DNA of 64,000 bases from Muraenolepis orangiensis. Taxonomy: Eukaryota > Chordata > Actinopteri > Gadiformes > Muraenolepididae. The stretch covers positions 1 through 64,000 of the forward strand of contig JANIIK010000699.1 in the NCBI GenBank assembly GCA_027704905.1. Direction: 5' to 3'. Positions within the stretch are counted from its first letter, which is position 1. Each line of letters opens with the position of its first letter. Below, piece by piece: positions 11,230-21,715 of the stretch. Under the pieces are notes generated by a model. It did not search any database, was not told the DNA's origin, and worked only from the letters and a program-made list of their open reading frames with translations. The position numbers and the translations under genes are program-made.

Positions 11230-11420
11230 ATTAGAAAAAAGTTTTAACGATCCCCGTCACCACTGCATCTGTGGAAAGGACATTTTCCGCCCTCAAATGG
11301 ATAAAAACATATGGAGGAACAGAACAGGACAATCCTGACTCACTGCATTAGCTTCCATAGCTATTGAAAGGCAACTTCTTCTGGATTTGAAAAGTACAGA
11401 AGGTCCAGTTGTGATAGACA
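11230..11420 (+). pseudogene. hAT transposase C-terminal (dimerisation) fragment, frameshifted
   Basis: The plus-strand translation contains 'VTTASVERTFSALKWIKTY', the signature of the hAT C-terminal dimerisation region. After one frame change it continues with 'TALASIAIERQLL'-like sequence. Only this end of a transposase survives. No terminal repeats were identified around it. Confidence 0.7.
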
Positions 11421-12114
11421 CTTTATGCGGCACTTTTATACTTTTTGCGTTTTTGGGAGTTTTCCTCGTCAGCCAAATCAAGACGTACATCATACGTCAA
11501 GTGTATCCGGGGAGCGCATGGCTATCAAGCCTTATCTTCATTTCATAGTGGGCCATCATTTTAGAATGATGTGCAGTTCCACTGTATATACCGTGATTAG
11601 TATGTGTAGTTTGTTGTGTATGCTCCATACTGTTGAACTATTGCCCAGCTACATTGAGCTTGTACTGTGTCATGCTGTGCTTCCCTGAAGTGCCCGCAAA
11701 AAGCCAGGAGAATACACAGGCTAGGATTGGTCCCCAGCGTTTGATTAAAACAAAGATGCAACATCAAGGCATTAGGAAACCCCTTTGAAATGAGGACGGG
11801 AGCTTTAAATTCACAATTAAGACTATATACACATTTACTTTTACCCAGTAAAATAAGTCTCCTAACTTCCTTCCAGCCCCATCCTAATTTAAGCGTGTAA
11901 GTACACTACTATAGGTGTAATGTTTCAGTATGTTCCACCTTGGAGGCTCAACGTAATTGAATGACACTTCTCATTCTAGGCCAATTCTCACCACTAGGGG
12001 GCACAACAGTGTTCACTTTCATACAGCAGCATTAGTGGTCTGTCCCATGCGAGAAGAAAAGCTCAGAAAAGCAGCACTGTCCTTGCATCTGCCTCACTAC
12101 GGCTTCCTCTTGTA
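11421..12114. other. No gene recognised
   Basis: No exon or repeat family could be supported. Some short plus-strand frames exist without recognisable motifs. Confidence 0.4.
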
Positions 12115-12558
12115 TCATCTCTCAACCTCACTGACACATGACAATGTCATCCAGCGTGTCCAATCGCCAACGCCCCTGGCCTCTGTCTCACTCCCGGCGC
12201 TCTTTGGGGGCTGGGGGAGGTCGCGGGGCCCCTGCCGTACCTTGACGCAGGGCAGCGACCGACGCAGCTCCAGCCGGGCGTCGGGGCACAGGAAGATGTA
12301 GAAGAGCGGGTCCAGCAGCGTGTTGAGGCTAGTCAGGCCGTAGCACAGCCGGTACACCAGAAAGAGGGTGCGCTCTGGACGGCACGGGTCGTCGGTCGGC
12401 AGCAGGGACACGAAGCGGTAGCCGCCGACCAGGTGGTACGGCCCGAAGACCGCCATAAAAATGACCGTGATGACCACGAGGATGCTCACAATTTTGTGGC
12501 GCTCTTGGTTGGAGACAGAGGGGGACCTCTGTAGACTCTGTAGCAAGCCCACGTGTAG
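12115..12558 (-). CDS. Class A GPCR, last exon (TM6-TM7 and C-tail)
   Basis: A good acceptor (CCCCTCCCACAG) precedes the frame at 12558. The exon encodes the end of intracellular loop 3 ('SNQERHKIVSI'), TM6 with 'VFGPYHLVGG' in place of the usual CWxP, an extracellular loop with Cys, TM7 'FLVYRLCYGLTSLNTLLDP' followed by LFYIFL (DPxxY motif), and a short C-tail. 'LTSLN..xDPxxY' resembles the proton-sensing/lysolipid subgroup (GPR4, GPR65, GPR132), but I cannot assign a member. TM1-TM5 are not visible in the next kilobase to the right. They may lie beyond the copia insertion or be missing, so this can be a live 3' exon or a remnant. Confidence 0.7.
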   Translation of the reverse strand, partial: LHVGLLQSLQRSPSVSNQERHKIVSILVVITVIFMAVFGPYHLVGGYRFVSLLPTDDPCRPERTLFLVYRLCYGLTSLNTLLDPLFYIFLCPDARLELRRSLPCVKVRQGPRDLPQPPKSAGSETEARGVGDWTRWMTLSCVSEVER

Positions 12559-13299
12559 CTGTGGGAGGGGACAGAATCAACTTGGTTCAAGTGGAATTTA
12601 AATAACCGGCCCAGACAATGATAAGGCCACAAGCCAAATAGACACAACAAGTAACATGTAACACGGGGACAGCAACTAGGCCAGGGGAGGACGCCAAAAC
12701 AAACGAGTACCAAAACAAACAAAGAAAATGAATCCCCTCAAGCTAATTCTGACCCTACCGCTACCTAACCTACTAAGCGTCAATTGATCCCACTAAACTA
12801 ACTAAACTAACTGTCCCTGACCTGGTCCCAATAAATACATGAGGTGGTACCCGCCTGGGGAAACTTACCTAGTGTATCTATACAAAGAATACCTGCGTGA
12901 TGTCAAATGTAAGCCCATGGGCATCTTACCTGCAAACTACCTCGCCCTCCCCAGGGTAATACACGGAGGGACAAGACCGACTGGCAAAACAAACAGGACT
13001 ACCAACAGGCAGGACTACAAACAACGGACACGAACACAATTGGATAGCAGTAAAGGAAGCAGCAGTAAAGGAAGCAACACTAACACACACAAGCACACAC
13101 CAAAATGCCCCCCCCTCCTCGGAACAAACGCAGGAGGTTTAAATAAGCAGCTGATTAGGACAGTTCAGCCACTTGAGGTTAACGATGACCACCAACACCT
13201 GGGGAAAAGCAGTAGGAGAGGGAGACAGAAAGGAAAACACAACACAAACCGTAACGAGGAACGGAACATACGATGTACGTAACACATGTCTAATAATAA
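12559..13299. other. No gene recognised
   Basis: A/C-rich sequence with many short runs ('aaacaaacaggactaccaac'). It may be an old non-autonomous repeat. No missing GPCR exons were found in it. Confidence 0.35.
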
Positions 13300-13412
13300 T
13301 TATTAATAATAATAATAATAATAACTTTATTTATATAGCACTTATCAAGCACATACAGTGCAAAGTGCTTCATAACAAATAAAACAGAAATGATTAAAGC
13401 AACACCACATTC
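13300..13412 (-). repeat. SINE/LINE 3' tail fragment with (AAT)n
   Basis: On the minus strand the segment reads 'aagtgctatataaataaag'-like and ends in (ATT)n, a common tail of fish tRNA SINE/L2-type retroposons. Confidence 0.55.
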
Positions 13413-13764
13413 CTCATCAACCTCTGTCTTCGGAGGAGCCCACAAGTAGCCATGTTAATGGCTGGTGGCAGCGTCGTCTGCTACACTGGCGCCTGAACAA
13501 GGACCTCGTGGACCAAGACAAGGACACAGGTTGATGAGGAATGTATTTATTTAATATTTAATTTATTGCAAGAGTTTGAATAATTGTGAACAAAACAGAT
13601 GGTACATGCTAGAGCTCTCTCCATGAGTGTATGTGGTGGTGGCTGTTTTAACCTGTGGGCCTTGATTAACAATGACCCACAGGTGTGCAGCCTCACCAGC
13701 CAATCAGTCCAATTCAGGCCAGGTGAGGCTGCTTGAATCAGTCACAAAACACACACACTCCACA
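13412..13764 (-). repeat. LTR-like fragments, chimeric
   Basis: From 13764 leftward on the minus strand it matches the LTR-like repeat at 5460 (TGTGGAGTGTGTGTG). The leftmost part, 13412-13486, matches the end of the same repeat in plus orientation and is followed at 13488 by TGGCGCCTGAACAAGGAC, a tRNA-Lys-like primer site. The two pieces are head to head, so the element is rearranged. Confidence 0.5.
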
Positions 13765-13857
13765 TGGGGTCTGTGCGTTTTTTGCCTTGAATCAAAAAAC
13801 ATATGTTTATGTCAATGCATATACAACACTGCACTGAAACTGCTTAATAGGCCCTCT

Positions 13858-14170
13858 GTTAAGTTATGCTTAGTTCTGCAGCTTAACGTTGCATTCGGAG
13901 AAAACACGGAGATAGAATCCATTTAGCCAAGCCTGGCATATTTTATTAGAACACGCACGCATCATTCTCACGGTGACAGCCTCCACTGAACGAACTGGTT
14001 CCACACACAGGTGGTAATCATAGAGCTGTGATTAGACTATAGGAGGCAGGCATGCATCCTATACCTTGTGTCTTTGCGCCTCACTGTGGCACAAGCATAA
14101 CATTGCACATCATATGGAACAGTACAGTATTACATACAAGTGAGGACACACATCCCATCACATCTCAACA
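13858..14170 (-). repeat. 3' LTR of the copia-like element
   Basis: It begins TGTTAAGTTATGC (plus reading) and ends CTCAACA, and matches the other LTR at 19193-19375 except for an internal segment present only here. A polypurine tract (minus-strand AAGTGGGGG) directly abuts it on the internal side. Confidence 0.85.
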
Positions 14171-14183
14171 CCCCCACTTGTTC

Positions 14184-17100
14184 TCAGGTTGTTGTCATCT
14201 TAAACAAAAACAAAAACAAAAACATCAGAAAATACAGAATGAATGTGAACCCCTGTGTCTTGTATAAAATAATTGCACCAAACCTCTTCAGTTTCAATTT
14301 AGTTGCAGGTTTGGTCATTATATCAGCAACCATATCGTCTGTAGGACAATACATCCGAATGACTCTCCCCTCACTCCCAGTGGATCTGATGAAGTGGTGC
14401 TTTATGTCCACGTGCTTGCTCCTCTGTCTGGTTACAGGGGTTTTTGGCGAGAGCAATCGTTCCCTGATTATCCTCATGTACTGCAGTTTGTGTGTACTTG
14501 TAGTTATCTCTACCTTCTAGTAACTGTTCTAGGTATAGACACTCCTGTATGGTTGAAGCCAGTGCCATGTACTCCGCCTCGCATGTGGAGAGCGCTACTG
14601 TGGGCTGTTTTCTAGTTTTCCATGAAACTAGACAGCTGTTCTTACTAAGACTCTCACAGTATCCTGTGGTACTGCGCCTGTCGCTGACATCAGACGCCCA
14701 GTCAGCATCACTGTAGGCCTGTATACCTAGCTTCTCACTGTTGTTTCTTTTGAAACGTTATACCTTTGAGGTATCTTAGAACATGTTTCACAGTAACCCA
14801 CTGCTCTTCTGTAGGCTCAGCAAAATACTGTGATAACCTGCTTACCACAAAGCTCAAGTCTGGTCTGGTTCAAGTGGTTAGGTATATAAGGCTTCCTACG
14901 GCCTCCCTGTACATCCTGACATCATTCATTTTTCTGCATCCTCAGTATATTCTAGTTTTGGTTCACAGGGCGTTTCTCTGGTTCTACAGTTTTCCATATT
15001 AAAACGCTGTAGTATCTTGTTAGTGTACTTTTCCTGTGACATGGTTACACATCCATCAGATTGGCTGAAATCGATATCCAGAAAATGTTTGAGTCTGCCT
15101 AGATCTTTCATTTTTAACTTTCCTGCGAGCATCTCTTTCACCTCTCTCAAAATCTTCTCATTGCTGGCTGCATTGATCAAGTCATGGACCCATACGATTA
15201 TGATCACCTTTTTGGTTACAGGGTTACAGGGTTTTTGGCGAGAGCCATCGTTCCCTGATTATCCTCATGTACTGCAGTTTGTGTGTACTTGTAGTTATCT
15301 ATACCTTCTAGTAACTGTTCTAGGTATAGACACTCCTGTATGGTTGAAGCCAGTGCCATGTACTCCGCCTCGCATGTGGAGAGCGCTACTGTGGGCTGTT
15401 TTCTAGTTTTCCATGAAACTAGACAGCTGTTCTTACTAAGACTCACACAGTATCCTGTGGTACTGCGCCTGTCGCTGACATCAGACGCCCAGTCAGCATC
15501 ACTGTAGGCCTGTATACCTAGCTTCTCACTGTTGTTTCTTTTGAAACGTTATACCTTTGAGGTATCTTAGAACATGTTTCACAGTAACCCACTGCTCTTC
15601 TGTAGGCTCAGCAAAATACTGTGATAACCTGCTTACCACAAAGCTCAAGTCTGGTCTGGTTCAAGTGGTTAGGTATATAAGGCTTCCTACGGCCTCCCTG
15701 TACATCCTGACATCATTCATTTTTCTGCATCCTCAGTATATTCTAGTTTTGGTTCACAGGGCGTTTCTCTGGTTCTACAGTTTTCCATATTAAAACGCTG
15801 TAGTATCTTGTTAGTGTACTTTTCCTGTGACATGGTTACACATCCATCAGATTGGCTGAAATCGATATCCAGAAAATGTTTGAGTCTGCCTAGATCTTTC
15901 ATTTTTAACTTTCCTGCGAGCATCTCTTTCACCTCTCTCAAAATCTTCTCATTGCTGGCTGCAATGATCAAGTCATGGACCCATACGATTATGATCACCT
16001 TTTTGTCTTTTGACTCTGGCATAAACACAGTGGTCGGCTGGATTTTGTGTGAATTATTTTTCAGTTAAACAATCGTGCAAGACTCTATTCCAATTTCGCC
16101 CTGATTGTTTGAGACCATAAAGTGATTTTTCTAGCTTATACACTAGACCATCATCCTTCTCTTCATAACCCTCTGGTGGATTGATATATATATCATAGTC
16201 TATGGGAGCGTGCAAATACGCAGTTTTCACGTCCATCTGGTGTAGGAGCAGGTCCTCCTGCGCTGCTTTCTGTAACACCACCCTTACACTCGTCAGGTTT
16301 GCTGTGGGTGAAAACGTCTCCCCGTAGTCTATTCCCATTACCTGGCTGTAACCCTTGGCCACACACCTTGCTTTGTATTTGTCTCTTCCCTCTACATCGC
16401 TCTTGATGGAGTAAACCCATTTACCCCCACTGTTTTCTTGCCTATTGGCAGGGTTGTTGGGGTAAATGTCTTGTTCTCATTTAATGAGTGGACCTCCTCA
16501 TCCATGGCTTTTACCCACTCTTTTGAGTTAGCCGACCTCATAGCCTCCCCAAAAGTCTGTGGAACACCATATACCGCTCTGTAGCAGTAGTCTACAGTGG
16601 TATGAACCCCATCACTATCACTGTCTTCATCTACGAAGTCATCTAAGTGACTAGGTTTCCTCCTTTCTCTAGTTGGATACCTCCTAGTCTCAGGTTCATC
16701 ACCTGTCACACTCTGTTGTGTTTGGTTATGGCCATTTGGCCTCATAACTGCACCTGGACCACCACTATGTGTACTTCTACTCCGCACACTTGGCTCTTGA
16801 GCATTCTCCGCTCTCCTATTGACCTCCTGCGTGGTCTCGCTAGTCCTAGGCTGTCTCATATGGCCATAGCCATCATTTGGGTCTGTCTCTCCTGTCTGTC
16901 TGTTTCTCTACAGCTGCCCTGCTCACAAACTTCACTAGCCTGTGTTTGTGTACTTTATTAGTGTCTGGATTATATACCAAATACGCCGGGCTGTTCTTGT
17001 CATATCCCACAAAACACCCCTGGTCACACCTGGAATCCAGTTTTCCCTTATCCTGTTTGTACATGTAGCATACAGACCCAAATTTCTGCATTTTAGATAC

Positions 17101-17247
17101 ATTAGCCTTCTTGCCTGTCAGCAGCTGGTAAGGGGTCTGCCCTGTACGCCTATTAAAGCATCGGTTACGTACCACCACTGCTGTTTGTATTGCATAGTGC
17201 CATAGCTGTTTTGGTAGCTTGCTTTCAACTAGCATGCACCTGCCCAT
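14184..17247 (-). pseudogene. Copia-like pol: integrase end, RT and RNase H
   Basis: The integrase C-terminal part (17247-16873) begins 'SERGWRTLFEMGRCML', which keeps the likely catalytic Glu, but it is out of frame with the upstream part. A linker (16859-16392) leads to RT ('EWVKAMDEEVHSLNENKTF'). RT_2 blocks lie at 16362-16054 ('QMDVKTAYLHAPIDYDIYI', 'SLYGLKQSGRNWN') and 16028-15717. RNase H at 15446-15216 has 'VALSTCEAEYMALAST' and 'HEDNQGTMALAKNP'. A second palm block (15207-14926), a second RNase H (14568-14371) and the terminal 'SKHVDIKHHFIRS' part follow. The RT active-site box reads VWVHDLI where copia elements have YVDD. Confidence 0.85.
14440..16006 (-). repeat. Head-to-tail 791-bp duplication in copia pol
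   Basis: The block starting 'gtttttggcgagag' at 14440 recurs at 15231, and nearly every base after it matches at the same spacing. The join at 15212-15230 shows a repeated 'gggttacagg'. The block encodes the reverse-transcriptase palm end and RNase H, so pol reads RT-RNaseH-RT-RNaseH. Confidence 0.9.
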
Positions 17248-17810
17248 CTCAAATAGAGTACGCCAACCCCTCTCAGAGGGGAATACGGAGCTGACGTTTC
17301 ATGTCTGATTTTATTTTTCCTCAACAGTGTTTGGAAATCATTGCATGTATACACCGTTCCGTTATCTGATCGCATGCACATCACTTTCCCATAAGGGGAT
17401 ATATCTGCTAGGAACTTTTCCGTAGCTTGTACTGTGTCGCTTTTCTTTTTCAGAAAATATACGAACACTGTGCTCGAGTATTCGTCAGTGAACGACAGCG
17501 CATATTTGTAACCATCTGCTGACTCTGTGGCTACAGGACCTGCTAGGTCTGTGTGCACCATCTGTAAGGGAGCCTCTGCTCTGGTATCAGGGTCTCTATT
17601 TCTCGTTTGGGCAAACTTTCCCTGAATACACACCTCACACTCATGTTCGGGCCTAACTGCTTTGCCCTTCATCTGCATACCCTCAACCACATTCTGCAAC
17701 TTTAGAACATCGTCATAATTACAGTGGCCTAATATCTCATGCCATGTCTGAATGTCATGACATGCATTACATTTGTCAGTAGACTCACCCTCAGTATGCA
17801 AATAGTACAA
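17229..17810 (-). pseudogene. Copia-like integrase N-terminal and core part
   Basis: The pre-integrase HHCC zinc finger is visible as 'WHEILGHCNYDDVLKLQ' and 'CEVCIQGKFAQT'. The core shows the catalytic Asp residues in 'MVHTDLAGP' and 'CMRSDNGTVYT'. At 'APYSP' the frame breaks: the usual HQNG stretch before the catalytic Glu is deleted and the sequence resumes in the next frame at about 17270. Confidence 0.85.
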
Positions 17811-18020
17811 TTTTCCATAAACATGAATGTCAAATCTGGTACCATCTCTGGTTATCAGTGCATCTTCCTCTTCTTTAAAGACAACCGTGGCCCCACTGGT
17901 AGTCGCCGCCTTTACTGAGAAGATGTTCTGGGGGTACGACGGTATGAATAAAGCGTCTCTTGTGCGCGTTGCCTTGTGTCGCCGTCCTCCACTGTCGATA
18001 TAGGTAAGGGTAGGGAAACC

Positions 18021-19076
18021 TCAGCATTTTCCCCTTCTCTGAGCGACCCCGCTGCATCGGGTGCCGTCTGCCAACTCGACGCTGTGCTTTTCTGGTCTGA
18101 ACACGCTGTCGAAATCTTTGAACTGGGTCACGTCGGTGATGATATGTGATGTGGCCCCCGTGTCCACCATCAGGCCCCTCTCCTGGATGCCGCTCGCCGG
18201 TTGCTGCTCCCCGTCCCTCATCTTGAACGCGAAGTCGGCGCCGTCATCATCTTCTGTGATTTTACACGCTCCATCCCTTTTGTCCTTACTGTCCTTATCC
18301 TTACGCCTACATGTGGCGTCTTTGTGTGTGTCGCTTCTGCATCGACAACACCATGTCTTCTGTCGACAGTCTTTCGCTCGGTGACCTTTGGTGCCACACT
18401 TGAAGCACACCATCTCTGGGTCTTCTTTGTACCGGTCACGTGCGTTTGTCTTGGCGGGTCGCCGCCCGGTTCTCCCCTGGGTCGCCCGACTCAGCTGCGT
18501 TTGTCTTCTCTGTTTCTTCAAAACTTCGTAGCTTAGTCTTGAATTCAGCAAATGTGATATTGTATGTGCCACATGTATTGCGAATGGCTTAAAACTCCCA
18601 GGCAGTCCTTTTAAGACCATAGCTACTAGTAGAACATCTCCCAACGTCTCACCTGCATTTCGCAGTGCTGTGAACAGCTGTGGCTGTTTCTGCTCTGATG
18701 ATGTAGTCCATAATACTTTTGTCGTCCGCTTTCTGAGCGATGTAAGCATGGTGTACAGGTTAATTATCCGGGGTTTTCCCTTCCCGGCATAATACTCTCT
18801 TAATATCTTTAGAGCCTTTCTTCCATCGTCGGCAGCATCCCTCATAACTAATGAGAGGCTCTTGTCGTCCAACAGTAGAATCATCTCGGCATACACGTCG
18901 GCATTTTTCTTGTCATCTGCCGCTCTTTCCGCTTCAGTCCTCGGTTCTCCCAGGACCGTGTGTTTTAGTCCAATTAAATGAAAATGTCCCAACATTTTGG
19001 TCTCCCAGATCTCATATTTGGTCTCATCTCCGTCGAACGCCAGTCGAGGCAACCTGCTTGTTCCTCGTTGATCCAT
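18021..19076 (-). CDS. Copia-like gag with CCHC knuckle and protease start
   Basis: The open frame of 351 codons starts MDQRGTSRLPRLAFDG. It has a retrotransposon gag region ('YEIWETKMLGHF', 'ALKILREYYAGKGKPRI'), a zinc knuckle CFKCGTKGHRAKDC with a second Cys-rich patch after it, and the aspartic protease motif MVDTGATSHI. The frame is intact to about residue 345, then shifts near 18025. It packages element RNA in this family. The 5' LTR and primer site lie 117 bp upstream of its start. Confidence 0.85.
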   Translation of the reverse strand: MDQRGTSRLPRLAFDGDETKYEIWETKMLGHFHLIGLKHTVLGEPRTEAERAADDKKNADVYAEMILLLDDKSLSLVMRDAADDGRKALKILREYYAGKGKPRIINLYTMLTSLRKRTTKVLWTTSSEQKQPQLFTALRNAGETLGDVLLVAMVLKGLPGSFKPFAIHVAHTISHLLNSRLSYEVLKKQRRQTQLSRATQGRTGRRPAKTNARDRYKEDPEMVCFKCGTKGHRAKDCRQKTWCCRCRSDTHKDATCRRKDKDSKDKRDGACKITEDDDGADFAFKMRDGEQQPASGIQERGLMVDTGATSHIITDVTQFKDFDSVFRPEKHSVELADGTRCSGVAQRRGKC

Positions 19077-19176
19077 GATGCTAGCTTGCTCTCCTTGCTA
19101 GCTTAGCAACCCGTTAGCACGCTGTTCGTTGCGACTACTACACGGTGGAAACCGACAAACTTTTCTTCCGAACGAC

Positions 19177-19192
19177 TCCTGGGCCCATAACC
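19177..19192 (-). other. Primer-binding site, half-tRNA-iMet type
   Basis: Directly after the 5' LTR (minus strand) the sequence is GGTTATGGGCCCAGGA. It complements the anticodon-arm region of initiator tRNA-Met rather than a tRNA 3' end. Confidence 0.8.
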
Positions 19193-19375
19193 TGTTAAGT
19201 TATGCTTAGTTCTGCAGCTTAACGTTGCATTCGGAGAAAACACGGAGATATAATCCATTTAGCCAAGCCTGGCATATTTTATTAGAAGGGCTGCACGCAT
19301 CATTCTCACGGTGACAGCCTCCACTGAACGAACTGGTTCCACACACAGGTATATATATCCCATCAAATCTTAACA
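19193..19375 (-). repeat. 5' LTR of the copia-like element, internally shortened
   Basis: Plus-strand ends are TGTTAAG and CTTAACA. It is about 130 bp shorter than the LTR at 13858-14170. The missing part starts after 'ccacacacaggt'. The loss may have removed promoter or poly(A) sequence. Confidence 0.8.
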
Positions 19376-19555
19376 GTTAGTTAGTTCGTTGTTGTTTTTT
19401 GTAACTTAAATATTGTATTACAAAAAATAACAGAGAAATATATTTTTATATTTGCTGCAAAATGTGGTGTACCATTGAGTCAGGATGACGGCCGTCTCCC
19501 ACACCATCCCGTGTGTAACAATTTTTGTTGTGCTCCTAATAGGAGTCCCACGTGT

Positions 19556-20940
19556 TCAGATTCAGATTCAGATTCAGATTACTTTATTAATCCCGAGGGA
19601 AATTAAGGTGCAACAGTTGACACAGGGGGAATAAATGCACACACAAAAATACTAATACCTATGCTAAAAAACAAAACAACAACTAACTAAATAAAACTAT
19701 TATAAACAAAAATATAGTTAAAATAATTCTAAATGAAATCTAAATGTATTGATAAATGAAGATAAATTTACAGTATTATTACAGAAATACGTAGGTATAT
19801 ACAATACACAACAATACGTATAGTGCAAATTGGCAGTAATAATATATTAATAAATAACTCAACTGAAAAGTGACATGTGAAAAGTGAAAAGTGAATTAGG
19901 ATTTGAAATAGAATTTACAGTGCAAAGTTACAATGAGATGATTACAGTGCGTTGACCAAAAAATAATAATAATAAGTACGTTGGCCTCAGGTCACTGAGT
20001 CTCCACTGTCCCTCTCACAACCCGAGGTAGAGGAATTAAAGAGTCTAATGGCCACAGGAAGAAAGGACTTCCTATGGCGTTCTGTGGTGCACCTGGGTGG
20101 AATGAGTCTGTTGCTAAAGGTGCTTCTATATGAGGTCAGCACCTGATGGAGAGGGTGAGAGTTGTTGTCAAGGATACTACGCAGCTTGCGCAGCATCCTC
20201 CTCTCAGACACCACCAATAAGGAGTCCAGCTGGACCCCCAGGACAGCGCCAGCCTTCCTGACAATCCTGCTGATCTTGTTGGCGTCTGCTGATCTCAACC
20301 TGCTTCCCCAGCACACGACACCGGAGAAGATGGCACTGGCTACCACCGACTGGTAGAACACATTCAGCATCTTGTTGCAAACGTTGAAGGACCGGAGCCT
20401 CCGCAGGAAGTAGAGACGGCTCTGGCCCTTCTTGTAAACAGCCTCAGAGTTCTTGGCCCAGACCAGTTTGTTGTCCAGATGAACCCAGGTATTTATATTC
20501 CTGAACAACTTCAGCGGACACACCCTTGATGGAAATGGGTGTGGGTGTGGATTTCCTCCTGCGGAAGTCCACCACCATCTCCTTCGTCTTGTCAGTGTTG
20601 AGCTGCATATGGTTCAGCTCACACCACTCAACAAAGGAGTCCACGACGCCCCTGTACTCCTCATCGTTTCCCTCGCTGACACAACCAACAACTGCAGAGT
20701 CGTCCGAGAACTTCTGCAGATGGCAGGACACAGAGTTGTACTGGAAGTCTGAGGTGTAAAGGGTGAACAGGAATGGGGAAAGAACAGTTCCCTGTGGAGC
20801 ACCAGTGCTGCTGACCACAGTGTCAGACACACAGTCCTGCAGTCTGACAAACTGTGGACGACCCGTCAAATAGTCAGTAATCCAGGACACCAGGGAAGAG
20901 TCCACCTTCATCAATGCAGAGAAGGTGGACGAGGTAACAG
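19556..20940 (-). mobile_element. Rex1/Babar-like LINE, 5'-truncated
   Basis: The minus-strand 3' end is a run of ATCTGA repeats after 'gggattaataaagta'. Upstream are RT pieces: 20914-20444 with 'TGAPQGTVLSPFLFTLYTSD', 'FSDDSAVVG' and 'MQLNTDKTKEMVVDFRR', and 20523-19987 with 'SRLYFLRRLRSFNVC'. The two frames are offset at about 20450-20520. The endonuclease half is missing. About 330 bp of the same 3' end recurs at 42248-42577. Confidence 0.85.
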
Positions 20941-21254
20941 AGGTGATCGCGGGCGAGCAAGGTCCAAGCTCGAGCGCCCATGGAGCGAGTCAGAAGGAGC
21001 TCCCGGTCTGCGGAGAAAGAAGAGACCGTGGTTGGTTTACCCGCATTACCCCTTTTTGTCCATGTGGTGGAGACATCGGATCATAAAGAAATCCCACACG
21101 GATGGGCTCAAGAGTACAATGGAACGCTAACTCCCCATTCACTCACAAAGTGTGGACTCTTTCCATGTGCACTTTTCTTGGATATTTTCATCCATTTGTT
21201 TTTTTTTAATCCAGGGCACGAACTACAGAAAAACAAACACTGCCATGGAGATGC
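20941..21254. other. No gene recognised
   Basis: Short sequence between a LINE and a SINE. No exon for the drebrin-like fragment was found here. Confidence 0.4.
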
Positions 21255-21525
21255 TAATGCTAATGCTGGCTTTTTTATATAGTGCTTTTATCCAAAGCGC
21301 TTTACAAGTCATGTCCTCACATTACCCATTCATACACCGACGGCGGAGTCAGCCATGCAAGGATACAGTCAGCACGTTGGGAGCAGTTATGGTTAGGGTG
21401 TCTTGCTCAAGGACACCTCGACAGTTTTTTTGCTAGGAGGAGCCGGGGGATCGAACCAGCGTCCTTTCGGTTGTGAGGCGACCGCTCTACCTCCTGAGCT
21501 ATACTGCCGCCATGAGATGAGACGA
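21255..21525 (-). repeat. tRNA-derived SINE (family 2)
   Basis: The minus-strand head 'ggcggcagtatagctcagga' and B-box 'ggttcgatcccccggc' are followed by 'tgtaaagcgctttggataaa'. The same family lies at 52453-52710 on the plus strand. Confidence 0.8.
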
Positions 21526-21715
21526 ATCAACAGAGACTCATTTTGGGCACGTGCAGAGGTAAAAGGAAATGCCTTATATGGTCTTATCATTGGAATTTTT
21601 TTAACGTAATCCGGTTTGAAGGCTGTTACCCTTCAAGGTCATCAATCTACCTGACGAGAGGTGAAGTTCATGAGTTCATTTAAATTTCTCCCCCCTTTTT
21701 TTTGGTTTGTCTCAG

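Larger units (their letters stand above)
13858..19375 (-). mobile_element. Ty1/copia-like LTR retrotransposon, defective
   Basis: Two related LTRs flank a gag-pol region read from right to left. Just inside the right LTR the minus strand reads GGTTATGGGCCCAG, complementary to the anticodon region of initiator tRNA-Met, the half-tRNA primer type known from Drosophila copia. Coding order is gag, zinc knuckle, protease, integrase, reverse transcriptase, RNase H, the order of copia elements. It is inactive by several counts: a frameshift and small deletion in the integrase, frame changes between pol parts, an altered RT YxDD box and a 791-bp tandem duplication of the end of pol. No clear target-site duplication was seen. 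Confidence 0.9.
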
